The notes beneath the pieces were generated by a model. That model was not told the origin of the DNA and did no database searches. It saw nothing but the letters and a program-made list of their open reading frames with translations. A stretch of DNA of 64,000 nucleotides. Source: Paracoccus methylovorus. Its GTDB lineage: Bacteria > Pseudomonadota > Alphaproteobacteria > Rhodobacterales > Rhodobacteraceae. Below are positions 8,316 through 16,907 of the stretch, piece after piece. A program made the translations under genes and the position numbers. The DNA is taken from the NCBI RefSeq assembly GCF_016919705.1, contig NZ_CP070368.1, positions 2,023,501-2,087,500 on the forward strand. Direction: 5' to 3'. How positions within the stretch are numbered: the first letter of the stretch is position 1; each line of letters starts with the position of its first letter.

Positions 8316-9559
8316 CTACCGATCCAGCGTCTTCAGGATGCTGCCACATCTGGACCGGATCGCCTTCTCGACTTCGTCAAGCATCGGATGGTCCCCCGCC
8401 GGCATGGCCGCGACGGCGGCTCTCGCATCGGCAAGCCGGTCCTGAATCGCCTCGGCCAACGCCCTCACACGTCCCAGGGCCACCCTCGGCGCGAGCCCGC
8501 ATTTTTCCGCCTCGCGCGATCAGTGCCACCCCTTAATATACTCGCCACGGCGCTTATCATCGACATCGAGCGCGAGGTTCTCGGTGATGCCGGGCCAGAC
8601 CTTCGCGCCCATCACATCGTAAATGGGGGCAAGCTCGATGCCATCGCCCCGGATCAGATGGAATAGTTCTTCAGATGCGCGTCCGTGTTGCAGCACAGCA
8701 CGTTGAAGACCATGGCATCCCAGAGCCGGAACACCTCGCCCGTGCCGCCGATGGCGCGCAGCCGGTCCATCATGGCGGCAAAGCTGACTTTCGGGCCGCT
8801 CGTCTGGTTGTGCTGGTATTTTGCCGATGGCGGCAGGCCAAGCGCTTGACAGAAATCCTCCTGATGCAGCCGACGCAGGGCCTCGCCCTGCGGCACGCGA
8901 TCATAGCGTCCGACCAGCAGATAAAGCCGCTGACCCGCCCTGCCCGTGCTGACATCCGGCGCCCGCAGGCCGACCAGCCGCGCCAGTGTCAGGCACAGTG
9001 CCTCATTCTGCACGCCACCCCAGAGGCGGTCGCTGGCCGGCTTCAGGATATGGCTTGAGGCCGTGCCGTTGACCGGGATGGCGATGCCACCGCGCTCCAG
9101 CACACGCACGGCCAGCTTGCTCTGCACCCCGGCAAGCAACATGGAGACCCCGTCTTCCCCTACAAGGAACGGCTTTCGCGGAAGCTCGCCAATGATCCGT
9201 TCAAGTTCGTCTTCGGAGGCAACCTCTCGCACCTCACAGCCAGTCCCGCCGCGCTCAGCGAAAGAAATCGCCCCTGAGGTGTCACGTCCTACCCGTCCCA
9301 GAAGGGCCAGCACATCGGTATGAGGCACATCAAGAATGCGCGCCATCATGCGGATGGTATGATTGTCCTCGGGCAGCAGATTGATCAGCCAAGGGGCGAG
9401 CACCGGCCAGCCCCATGGTTGGGACTGAAGCGGCAGGGTTGTAGAGAGCGAAAGGGCACCGCCCTGTGCCAGCCACGCGGGATCATAGCGGAACGCCGGG
9501 GCGGTGGTGTCTCCCGTGATGATCTCGCCAACGGGATAACGCTCATAGAGCAACTGCAT
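8316..9559 (-). pseudogene. hipA: HipA-like serine/threonine kinase toxin, frameshifted
   Basis: HipA-type persistence kinase. The first 301 codons are intact (N-terminal subdomain MQLLYERYPVGEI, GAISFAE, kinase pieces ILKPASDRLWGG and CNTDAHLKN). One missing base after KNYSI creates a stop. The remaining kinase end continues in the next frame (LIRGDGIELAPIYDVMGAKVWPG onward, including the Mg-binding Asp of IYDV) and also carries a nonsense codon in GWH*SRE. It then runs to a normal-looking LKTLDR end. Two lesions make a real pseudogene more likely than a single sequencing error, although the first is a one-base indel. Confidence 0.85.
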
Positions 9560-9570
9560 GGGTCAAGCGC

Positions 9571-9702
9571 TTACAACGGTGGAAGCTGGGGGGCGGAAGG
9601 CTTCAGCCCCTCGGGGAACAGATTGCCGATCCGCATCCCCAGCGCCTTGCGGCGCGCTCGGATGGCTGCGCCGAACTCCCGAGCCAGACGTTCTTCAGCC
9701 AT
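9571..9702 (-). pseudogene. HipB-like antitoxin stub
   Basis: A 43-aa frame directly upstream of hipA, starting MAEERLAREFGAAIRARRKALGM, the usual beginning of a HipB/Xre helix-turn-helix antitoxin. Right after this it switches to an unrelated tail (RIGNLFPEGLKPSAPQLPPL) where the DNA-recognition helix should be. An internal deletion is the simplest explanation. With the kinase also broken, the hipBA locus is dead. Confidence 0.6.
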
Positions 9703-9794
9703 GGACAGGGCTATGAAATCCTCGCACGAATGATACGTAGATGTATCTCATCGGGCGCAGAGAAGCAATATGTTACCCAGATGTATCATCTCTA

Positions 9795-10645
9795 GGGCGT
9801 GTTGACAAAAGGGATTCACCGGGCGCGGTGATCGTGATTCAAGCTGGTATCTGCAATGGAGACCAGCGTGGCACGAAACCTGATGTCGAACGACGAGTGG
9901 GCGTTCTTTGAACGCTTCATCCTGGCTGTCCGTTCTCCGAACGGCCGCAAGCCCACGAACCATCGGCTTGTTCTGGATGGGATTTTCTGGATCGCCCGAA
10001 CGGGGTCGCCCTGGCGCGACCTGCCGGAAGAGTTCGGCAAATGGTCGTCTGTCTATCGGCAGTTCCGGCGCTGGACGTTGGCGGGGCTGTGGGAACAGAT
10101 CCTGGAGGCGCTGAACGAGAGCCGGATCGTGCCGGATGCGCTGCAGATGATCGACAGCACCGTGGTTCGCGCTCATCATCAGGCAGCGGGCGCAAAAGGG
10201 GGACTCCGCGCCAAGGTTTCGGCCGCTCGCGAGGTGGCTTCACGACCAAGATCCATCTGCGGGTCAATGCGGCAGGCCTGCCCATGAGAACCGAGATCAC
10301 GGCCGGGCAGACATCGGACTACCTCGGCTTCGATCTGGTCATGGCTGACAACCTGCCCGAGCCAAGCGTTCTGCTCGCAGACCGCGGCTACGACTCCGAC
10401 AACATCCGCAAGACCATGGAGGTGCGCGACGTGGTGCCGGTCATCCCCATGCGCAAAACCCGGAAGCTACGGGTCGCCGTTGACCGCAGGCTCTACCGCC
10501 TGCGCAATCTCGTTGAGCGGTGCTTCAACAAGCTCAAGAATGCCCGTCGCGTCGCCACCCGCTACGACAAGACCGCCGAAAGCTTCCTGGGCTTCATCGA
10601 CATCACGTCGATCCGCCTCTGGCTCCGCCATTTGTCAACATGACC
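9795..10645 (+). mobile_element. IS5-family (IS427-type) insertion sequence, copy A
   Basis: An 851-bp element identical in every base I compared to the copy at 53935-54785. Ends are imperfect inverted repeats sharing TGTTGACAAA (left GGGCGTGTTGACAAA, right complement GGTCATGTTGACAAA), and both copies are flanked by TA on each side, as expected for a TA target duplication. It truncates the vapC gene at its right side. Internal genes are two overlapping frames. Confidence 0.93.
9856..10643 (+). CDS. IS5-family transposase, two frames joined by -1 frameshift (copy A)
   Basis: DDE transposase encoded in two overlapping frames. The first (to 10287) gives DEWAFFERF...LVLDGIFWIARTGSPWRDLP and the first catalytic Asp (MIDSTVVRAHH). 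The second supplies RGGFTTKIHLRVNAAG, the second Asp (LLADRGYDSD) and the Glu helix (LRNLVERCFNKLKNARRVATRY). The frames connect by a -1 shift at A4G5 (10194-10202), a slippery sequence as used by IS427-group elements. Both catalytic segments are intact, so the element is probably active. Confidence 0.9.
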
Positions 10646-10874
10646 TAGGGGCCAGTTGCACCCCAAAGGCATCCACCGCCTCGCTGATCTGCTCGGCGGC
10701 GCCTGCCGGTAGCCGCCCCCGGCGCTCGTTGACGACCAGGATGTTACGCAACTCGGCCCACAGCAACCAAGGTGCACCGATTTCTTCGTGCCTCTCGGCC
10801 AGAGAAGCCAGATCCACGCCAGACTCATCCGGCATGACCCACGCAATCAACGCCGAAGCATCGATGACCAGCAT
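10635..10874 (-). pseudogene. vapC: VapC-type PIN-domain toxin, C-terminally truncated by IS5
   Basis: Starts normally (MLVIDASALIAWVMPDE, with the first catalytic Asp of the PIN RNase) and runs about 75 residues (AELRNILVVNERRGRL) before entering the IS end (LAP, then RSC stop). The PIN domain should be about 130 residues, so the later acidic residues are missing and the RNase should be inactive. Its ATG overlaps the antitoxin stop (ATGA). Confidence 0.85.
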
Positions 10875-11131
10875 CAGCGGCGGCCTTCGTCTCGCGCCGA
10901 AAGAATATCGTCGATTCCAAGCCGCACATCTCTTGCCGCGAGCCTGCTGCGCAATTCAGCCATGCGAAGCAGGGCGGCGGTGCGGTCATTGTTTGCTGGA
11001 GGCACCAAGCGAGCGACGGGCTGGCCGCGCCGGGTAATCGTCACCGTCTCGCCTGCCTTTGCGGCGGCAAGAAGCTCCGACAGATGCGTTTTGGCCTCGA
11101 AGGCACCGATCTCGCGCATGCGAATCTCCAT
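10874..11131 (-). CDS. VapB/Phd-YefM-type antitoxin
   Basis: 85-aa antitoxin with an intact N-terminal Phd/YefM domain (MREIGAFEAKTHLSELLAAAKAGETVTITRRGQPVARLVP), which binds operator DNA as a dimer. The C-terminal toxin-neutralising part follows (LRSRLAARDVRLGIDDILSARDEGRR). It overlaps the truncated toxin by 4 bases. It is now an orphan, because its partner is cut by the IS element. The start could also be the in-frame ATG five codons further in. Confidence 0.88.
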   Translation of the reverse strand: MEIRMREIGAFEAKTHLSELLAAAKAGETVTITRRGQPVARLVPPANNDRTAALLRMAELRSRLAARDVRLGIDDILSARDEGRR

Positions 11132-11268
11132 CAACTGGTTTGAAGTCTAGTCTGATGATAATCCTTCTTCAAGCACCCTGCCCAGCATAGGGTAACGACA
11201 CAAAAGCAGTGCCGATGAGGCAGAGATCGTGACGTATCCTCCAGCTGCCGGCGATTTCGAACTCGAGG

Positions 11269-11742
11269 CTATATCCAGGCACCGCCTGCTTGCAGCAATA
11301 CATCTCGTAATCCGGCCCGCCGGCAAAGAAGTCGCAAGGGATATCGGGGCCGTCTGGCAACGGCATCGCGGATCTGCGGCATCCTGGATCTGGCGCAGCT
11401 TTTCCTCGCCTGTGAACAGACCGTCGAACCAGGATCCAGCCCGCGCACCCGCAGATCCGGCCGATACATCGTCGCCCCCACCGCCCGCAGATGGGTCGCC
11501 TGCCCATGCGCGACCCAGGGAACCTCTTCTCGCACGGCAAAGACCAGCATCCCGGTCGAGCGCGGGGTGCTGATCATATCAGCGCATTGCAACTCGACCC
11601 CGCCATAGATCAGCACGGTGACATAAAGCCCGGCCTCGAGCGATGTAACCGCTTCGGAGGGCGGCGGCGGCGGATGGTTTGCGCCGCGCACCAGCATGTT
11701 GAGCCGCTCGCTGCGATGTTCGATGAAATGCGGTACGCCCAT
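11269..11742 (-). pseudogene. AraC-type regulator, N-terminal sensor fragment
   Basis: Recognisable only in its first ~105 residues (HFIEHRSERLNMLVRGA, SLEAGLYVTVLIYGGVELQ, GMLVFAVREEVPWVAHG, LRAVGATMYRPDLRVRGLDPGS), which resemble the effector domain of AraC regulators near siderophore genes. The sequence then degenerates, and no AraC helix-turn-helix follows in any frame. Interpretation from pattern memory; moderate certainty. Confidence 0.5.
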
Positions 11743-11899
11743 GCCCTCGCCCTCTGGATCGGTCCCGACAATCGGGAGCGGTGCGCGAGGTGGGCCCGGC
11801 GGCCTGCCTTCATGCCCGATCATACAGAAGCAGAAGGCGGGCGACCAAAACCGGGCAGGCAAAGCGCGGCGATGCCGAGGCTGACTCAGGTTGCGGCGC

Positions 11900-12044
11900 T
11901 TTGCGCGCTACCCTGCCCCGCCGTCATCAAGAGCCCCGCCCCCCATCACCGTGACCACGGCAAGGTTGCGGCCCGTGAAGAGATCGGCCCATGCGCCGCC
12001 GGTATCCGCCGCGGCGGCGGTCGGATCTGTCTTGTGTCATTTCG
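11900..12044 (-). pseudogene. MFS transporter N-terminal fragment
   Basis: One minus-strand frame gives TAAAADTGGAWADLFTGRNLAVVTVMGGGAL, similar to the start of MFS exporters. It is out of frame with the only nearby ATG and stops almost at once. It directly follows the doxX-like pseudogene, so a decayed TetR-controlled exporter operon is plausible. Confidence 0.4.
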
Positions 12045-12066
12045 GTTCTCTCTCTGCCTTGGTGAA

Positions 12067-12421
12067 TCAGGCCCTGCGCGGCCAGGACAGGGCCAGCACG
12101 ATCAGCGCGACGGACAGCGCGACCAGCGGCGCGATGCTGTGATCGTATTCGGCATGGATCAGCGTGGTCAGCGCCGCCGCCGCCATGATGCAGGCCCCCA
12201 GCCCCGCGCCATAAGGCCGGGTCGGCGCGCGCGGCAGCAAGATCGCCGCCAGCAATTCCAGCGCGGCGGTCACATAGTGGAACCAGCCGGGATAGCCCCA
12301 GCGGGCATAGGCGGCCTCGTTCTCGACCGAGAGAAGCAGGTTCCCCCAAGGCGCCGTACAGGAAAAAGGCAGCCAGAAGCAGCCCGAGGCCGGCACCGGC
12401 CCGGTGCCTTGTCGTGTTCAT
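12067..12421 (-). pseudogene. DoxX-like membrane protein with +1 frameshift
   Basis: Small four-helix membrane protein. The first 26 residues (MNTTRHRAGAGLGLLLAAFF, then LYGALG) are in one frame. The rest (NLLLSVENEAAYARWGYP, then WFHYVTAALELLAAILL and later membrane segments) is in another. The switch falls in a run of five G, so one extra G explains it: either a real mutation or a homopolymer error. Oriented away from the TetR gene, whose protein probably controlled it. Confidence 0.65.
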
Positions 12422-12543
12422 GCGTCCTCGCAATTCAGGCATGGCGGGGCCTGCCGCCCGCATGGATGCGGCGTCTGCAAAACCCCTGTCATTCGTAGTG
12501 CGATCAGTCTATTTAACTAATAGGCGGCGTCAATATATAAATA

Positions 12544-12555
12544 GAGTGATCACTC
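12544..12555. promoter_or_regulatory. Palindromic operator GAGTGATCACTC upstream of tetR
   Basis: Perfect 12-bp palindrome 17 bases before the TetR start, in an AT-rich divergent promoter region. Position and symmetry fit autoregulation by the adjacent TetR protein (inference). Confidence 0.55.
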
Positions 12556-12571
12556 AAGGAATATTCCAGCC

Positions 12572-13177
12572 ATGGCACGCAAGGTCGATCCCGAGAAGCA
12601 CGAGGAAAAGCGGCTCGAACTGCTGGAGGCCGCGCATTGCTGCTTTCTGCGCGAGGGGCTGCGCGGCGCCTCGACGGCGATGATCTGCAAGGAGGCCGGG
12701 ATCAGCCCCGGCCATCTCTACCATTACTTCGCCTCGAAAGAGGTGATCGTCGAGGCGATGGCCGAGGATTACCTGCGCCGCCTGCATGGTTATTTTGCCG
12801 ATCAGCCCGAGGGTGCGAACACCTCGACCGTCCTCTTGTCCGAGATCTGGTCGATGCAGGGCTGGGGCGATGTCGATCACTGCCGCATCCTGTTCGAGCT
12901 CTTGGCCGAGGCCGGGCGCAACCCGCGCATCCGGGCGATCCTGCGCGAAAACACCAGCGGTGTGCACGCGGTTTTGTCGCAGACTTTGCGCGCGGGTCAG
13001 GCGAAGGGCGAAGTGGACGCGGGGCTGGACCCCGACCAGGTGGCGGCGATGCTGATCGCGGTGGTCGATGCCGCGCCGATGCTGCCGCTGATGGTCGAGG
13101 GCCTCGACTTCGCCGCCAGCCGCGACTTGCTGACCCTGATGGTGCGACGCTTTCTCGCGCCGCAGAGGGAAGTATAG
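12572..13177 (+). CDS. TetR/AcrR-family transcriptional regulator
   Basis: 201-aa repressor. The N-terminal helix-turn-helix is clear (RLELLEAAHCCFLREGLRGAS, then MICKEAGISPGHLYHYFASKEVIVEAM). The ligand-binding part resembles the BetI-like C-terminal type (VLSQTLRAGQAKGEVDAGLDPDQVAAML). Divergent from a frameshifted DoxX-like gene and an MFS fragment, which were probably its targets. A perfect palindrome precedes it. Confidence 0.92.
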   Translation: MARKVDPEKHEEKRLELLEAAHCCFLREGLRGASTAMICKEAGISPGHLYHYFASKEVIVEAMAEDYLRRLHGYFADQPEGANTSTVLLSEIWSMQGWGDVDHCRILFELLAEAGRNPRIRAILRENTSGVHAVLSQTLRAGQAKGEVDAGLDPDQVAAMLIAVVDAAPMLPLMVEGLDFAASRDLLTLMVRRFLAPQREV

Positions 13178-13196
13178 GCGGACTGGCTCCAGCCCG

Positions 13197-13868
13197 TCAC
13201 GCCCAGGCGATCCAGCCCTTGAAGGTAAGGGCGGCATAGAACAGCTGGACCTCGCGGAAGCCCGCCGCCGCCAGAAGCGCGGCATCCTCCTCGGGCGCAA
13301 GGACCGGCAGGCGCTCTTTCATCGTGGCCATGCCGGCCATGGCCTGCGCCTCGGGAACGCCGCCCGAGACCAGCCAGGCCGCATTGCGCCGCAGCCACAG
13401 ATCCTGCAGGCCGTCCGCCTGCGGAAAACTGTGATGGGCCATGACGAAGAGCGCCGCGGGGCGAAGGCGGCGATGCAGCTGGCGCAGGGTGCGCAGGCGT
13501 TCCTCGCGCGGCAGGAAATGCAGGGTCAGCAGGCAGGTCGCACCGTCGAAGGGGCCTTCGGGGGCGTCATCGATATAGCCCTGATGAAACGTCACCCGGT
13601 CGTCATCTTGACCGAGGGTGTCCCGTGCCTGCCGGATCATCCCGGCCGAGGGATCGACGCCGTCGAAGCGCCAGCCCGGATAAGCCCTGGCGAAGGCGCG
13701 CAGCTCCAGCCCGCCGCCTGCGCCGAGGACCAGGACACGGCCCGCCTCGGGCACGCGCTCGGCCAGCAGCAGCCCGGCCATACGGTGCAAGTCCTTGAGC
13801 CCCGGCACATGGCGCGCGACACGCGCGGCATAGCTAGCGGCGTCGCCCATATGGGTCGCGCCGCTCAT
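13197..13868 (-). CDS. Class I SAM-dependent methyltransferase
   Basis: 223-aa cytosolic methyltransferase. Motif I VLVLGAGGGLELRAFA, motif II acidic VDPSAGMIRQA, then DGATCLLTLHFLP and LRPAALFVMAHHSF are in the usual order for SAM binding. The start at MSGATH gives an ATGA overlap with the oxidoreductase gene, so the two are translationally coupled in the operon led by the Rrf2 regulator. Substrate unknown. Confidence 0.87.
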   Translation of the reverse strand: MSGATHMGDAASYAARVARHVPGLKDLHRMAGLLLAERVPEAGRVLVLGAGGGLELRAFARAYPGWRFDGVDPSAGMIRQARDTLGQDDDRVTFHQGYIDDAPEGPFDGATCLLTLHFLPREERLRTLRQLHRRLRPAALFVMAHHSFPQADGLQDLWLRRNAAWLVSGGVPEAQAMAGMATMKERLPVLAPEEDAALLAAAGFREVQLFYAALTFKGWIAWA

Positions 13869-14749
13869 TCCGGCCAGACCAGCGAGCGATGCAGCTGTGC
13901 CCCGGCCCAAGCGCCGTCCCCCACCGCCAGCGAGACGGAATGCGGCGCCCGCGCGACGTCGCCGCAGGCGAAGATGCCGGGAAGGCTGGTTTCCTTCGTC
14001 TCATCCGTCAGGACCTGGCGGCCCATCGGCGTCTCGATCACCTCGCAGCCGGCGGCCTCGGCCAGCGGGCTGGCCGGCTCGGTCCGGGTCGCGGTGAAAA
14101 GACCGGCGAAGGGCAGCACCCGGCCGTCGCGCAGTTCCACCTCGGCCGCGCCCGCAATCCGGGCGATGGGGGTTTCCTCGACGGCGACGCCGCGGCTGCG
14201 CAAGTCTTCGCGCTGCTCCGGCTCCAGTGTCAGCGCGCCGTTGGTCAGGAAGGTGACCTCGCCCCATTCCGGCAGCAGCTGCGCCTGATGCGGCGACATC
14301 GCGCCGGCGGCGATGACCCCGATCCGGCCCTGGTCCAGCTCGTAGCCGTGGCAATAGGGGCAATGGAACACCGTCTTGCCCCATCGCTCCGGCAGGCCCG
14401 GAATGTCGGGAAGCAGGTCTCGGACCCCGGTGGCCAGCAGGATGCGGCGGCCGGCATGGGCCGTGCCATCCGCCGTGGCCAGCCGGAAATCGTCCTTGCG
14501 CCCCGAGATCGCGACGGCCTCGCCCTCGATCCAGCGCAGGGTCGGATAGGTCAGCAACTGTTGTCGCGCCGCGGCCCAAATCTGCGCCGGATCAATCCCG
14601 TCCTGCCCCAGAAACCCGTGCGAATGGCGGGCGAAGCGGTTGCGCCGCTGTCCGGCATCGATCACCCGCACCTTGCGGCGCGCACGCGCCGGCTGCAGGG
14701 CGGCGGCCATTCCGGCATAGCTGCCGCCGATCACGATCACGTCCTGCAT
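13865..14749 (-). CDS. Thioredoxin-reductase-like FAD/NAD(P) oxidoreductase
   Basis: 294-aa flavoprotein of the thioredoxin reductase fold. FAD-binding GGSYAGMAAAL lies at the N-terminus, redox-active C130-P-Y-C133 in HCPYCHGYE, an NAD(P) region follows with a modified glycine loop (GVIAAGAMSP), and the C-terminal FAD motif is GIFACGDVARAP. The CPYC disulfide suggests thiol/disulfide chemistry, although small relatives with this layout do not always reduce thioredoxin. Middle gene of the rrf2 operon. Confidence 0.9.
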   Translation of the reverse strand: MQDVIVIGGSYAGMAAALQPARARRKVRVIDAGQRRNRFARHSHGFLGQDGIDPAQIWAAARQQLLTYPTLRWIEGEAVAISGRKDDFRLATADGTAHAGRRILLATGVRDLLPDIPGLPERWGKTVFHCPYCHGYELDQGRIGVIAAGAMSPHQAQLLPEWGEVTFLTNGALTLEPEQREDLRSRGVAVEETPIARIAGAAEVELRDGRVLPFAGLFTATRTEPASPLAEAAGCEVIETPMGRQVLTDETKETSLPGIFACGDVARAPHSVSLAVGDGAWAGAQLHRSLVWPE

Positions 14750-14752
14750 GTC

Positions 14753-15196
14753 CTACTCCTTCGTCGCCCGCCTTTGCGCATGGCTGCGGGCGAAATCCTC
14801 GGCCAGATCGGCCAGCGTCACGTCGGCGAAACGTTCCAGCAGCATCGCCTCGGCCTCGGCAAAAGCGCCATCCAGCGCGGCATTGACCGATTGCTCAACC
14901 AGGCATTCCGGCGTCTCGTTGCGGTTGCCGATGGCAAAGATCGCCGGCTCGCCCAGGGCCTCGTGCAGCCGGCGCAGGCTGACCGCCGCCAGGTCGGCCG
15001 AGATGCGCCAGCCCCCGGCGTGCCCCCGCTCGGCCGTGACCAACCCCACCTCGCGCAACAGCCCCATGGTGCGGCGCACCACCACCGGATTGGTGCCGAG
15101 GCACCGGCCAAGCGCCTCGGAGGTCATGGGTCCGTCATGTTCCGCCATGTGCAGCAGGGCATGGAGGACCGAGGAAAGGCGGCTGTCGCGCTTCAT
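14753..15196 (-). CDS. Rrf2-family transcriptional regulator
   Basis: 147-aa winged-helix regulator (MKRDSRLSSVLHALLHMAEH, then EALGRCLGTNPVVVRRTMGLL and GWRISADLAAVSLRRLHEAL). Only one cysteine remains (PECLVEQSV), so no full Fe-S ligand set of the IscR/NsrR kind is present and sensing may use a single thiol. It ends 3 bases before the oxidoreductase gene. The start at MKRDSR is preferred; a longer reading runs through the operator. Confidence 0.9.
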   Translation of the reverse strand: MKRDSRLSSVLHALLHMAEHDGPMTSEALGRCLGTNPVVVRRTMGLLREVGLVTAERGHAGGWRISADLAAVSLRRLHEALGEPAIFAIGNRNETPECLVEQSVNAALDGAFAEAEAMLLERFADVTLADLAEDFARSHAQRRATKE

Positions 15197-15213
15197 GTAA
15201 CTATATATGTTAC
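15197..15213. promoter_or_regulatory. Near-palindromic operator at rrf2 start
   Basis: GTAAC-TATATAT-GTTAC lies immediately upstream of the Rrf2 start codon, with perfect 5-bp arms and a TA-rich core. The position suggests autoregulation by the Rrf2 protein. Confidence 0.55.
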
Positions 15214-15308
15214 GATTTGGAGCGGCGGTCAAGACAGTGATGCGGGACATCGCCACGCGTCACCGCTATGATGTCGGTTGCAGCACCTGATCGAAGCGGG
15301 AACAGGCG

Positions 15309-16058
15309 ATGACGATCACCAATCAGGACGAACTCGACGGGTTGAAGGAGATCGGCCGGATCGTCGCCAACACCATGCAGGCCATGGCGAAAGCGATGGA
15401 ACCCGGCATGACCACTCGCGAGCTGGACGAGATCGGCCGTGCGATGCTGGAACGTGAGGGCGCCGTTTCGGCGCCGCAATCCACCTATAATTTTCCCGGC
15501 GCAACTTGCATCAGCGTGAACGAGGAAATCGCCCATGGCATCCCCGGTGACAGAATGATCGCGGCGGGCGATCTGGTGAATATCGACGTCTCGGCCTCCA
15601 GAAACGGCTATTTCGCAGATACCGGCGCCACATATCGCGTCGCGCCCATGCGCCCCTCGCTGGATCGGCTGTGCCGCGATGGCAGGCAGGCGATGCAGAT
15701 CGGCATCGCCCAGGTCGGCAGCGGTCGGCCGCTTGCGGGCATCGGCCGCGCCATCGGCAAGTTTGCAGAGCGGCGCGGCTATACGCTGATCCGCAACCTT
15801 GCCAGCCATGGCATCGGCAGGGCGCTGCACGAAGAGCCTGCGGAAATTCCGACCTGGCCCGCGCGCGATGAACGGCGACGCATCCACAGGGGGCTTGTGC
15901 TGACGGTCGAACCGTTCCTGTCCAAAGGCGGCCTCTGGGCGACGGAGGCAGACGACGGCTGGACGCTTTACAGCGCGCCATCGGCTCCTGTTGTGCAATA
16001 CGAACATACGGTCGTTGCGACGGACCGCGGTGCCATGGTGGTCACCTTGCCGGGCTGA
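15309..16058 (+). CDS. map: Methionine aminopeptidase, type I
   Basis: 249-aa metalloprotease that removes N-terminal Met from nascent proteins. All expected ligands are present in order: His76 (EEIAHGIPG), Asp93 (NIDVSA), Asp104 (ADTGAT), His167 (ASHGIG), Glu201 (TVEPF), Glu232 (QYEHT). It stands alone, away from rpsB/tsf-type neighbours, so it may be a second, accessory copy rather than the housekeeping enzyme (inference). Confidence 0.93.
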   Translation: MTITNQDELDGLKEIGRIVANTMQAMAKAMEPGMTTRELDEIGRAMLEREGAVSAPQSTYNFPGATCISVNEEIAHGIPGDRMIAAGDLVNIDVSASRNGYFADTGATYRVAPMRPSLDRLCRDGRQAMQIGIAQVGSGRPLAGIGRAIGKFAERRGYTLIRNLASHGIGRALHEEPAEIPTWPARDERRRIHRGLVLTVEPFLSKGGLWATEADDGWTLYSAPSAPVVQYEHTVVATDRGAMVVTLPG

Positions 16059-16084
16059 ACCTGGCGGTCCTTCCCTGCCCTGCA

Positions 16085-16816
16085 TCAGGCCGCCAGCGCC
16101 ACCGCATCCGCTCCAGCCGGATAGCGCAGCCGGTCGGTGCCATCAGTTGCGGCCCGGAACACCGCCTCGGCCACGTCGGTTTCCCTCGTGATCAGGGCCG
16201 GGCTGGCGAAGGCGGCAAAGACCGGCGCGGCGAAATCAGCATAGGCCGGGGGGATCATGTCCTCGATGGCGAAGTCGATGTTCTGTGAAAACCGCGTGGT
16301 CGGCGCATAGCCCGGCTCGACCAGCTTTGCCCGCACACCGAAGGCCGCCAGTTCATGCGCCAGCGATCCGGTAAAGCCCTTGATCGCCTGCTTGCTGGCG
16401 GTATAGGCGGCAGCCAGCGGCATCGGCGCCAGCGTCACGCTGGAGGTGACGTTGACGATCACGCCCGACCGCCGCGTCCGCATCTGCGGGATCATCGCCT
16501 GCACCATGGCCATGGTGCCGAAGGTGTTGGTCTCGAACAGCTTGCGGACGTAATCCATCGGCGCGGCCTCGAAGGCGCCGACAAGGCCGATGCCGGCATT
16601 GTTCACCAGCACGTCGATGGGACCGGCGGCCTTGATGGTGGCGGCGATGCTGGCCGGGTCGGTGACATCCAGCGGCAGAATGCGCAGGCCCTCGGGCAAC
16701 AGCCCCTCGCGCGGGGTCCGCATGGTGGCGATGACCTGCCAGCCCTGCGCGTGGAAATGGCGGGCGGTTTCCAGCCCATAGCCCGACGAGGTGCCGGTGA
16801 TGAAGACGGTGTTCAT
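16085..16816 (-). CDS. Short-chain dehydrogenase/reductase (SDR)
   Basis: 243-aa classical SDR. Cofactor motif TGTSSGYGLETARHF, NNAGIG, the catalytic Ser in NVTSSVTLAP and YTASK (Tyr and Lys) are intact. A basic residue after the second strand (TMRTPRE) favours NADP. Divergent from an AraC regulator (frameshifted), which probably controlled it. The start at MNTVFITG was chosen because the Rossmann strand begins there. Confidence 0.92.
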   Translation of the reverse strand: MNTVFITGTSSGYGLETARHFHAQGWQVIATMRTPREGLLPEGLRILPLDVTDPASIAATIKAAGPIDVLVNNAGIGLVGAFEAAPMDYVRKLFETNTFGTMAMVQAMIPQMRTRRSGVIVNVTSSVTLAPMPLAAAYTASKQAIKGFTGSLAHELAAFGVRAKLVEPGYAPTTRFSQNIDFAIEDMIPPAYADFAAPVFAAFASPALITRETDVAEAVFRAATDGTDRLRYPAGADAVALAA

Positions 16817-16907
16817 GACGATCTCCTGAGTTGACAGCAGGAATGTAGCGCGCATGATCAGGATGTTTATCAATCACAAGTCCTGATTAAGTTTGTAAAA
16901 GTCCTGA

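Noticed and set aside
13889..15271. 460-codon plus-strand frame across the oxidoreductase and Rrf2 genes
   Set aside because: Spans two well-supported minus-strand genes; composition is shadow-like.
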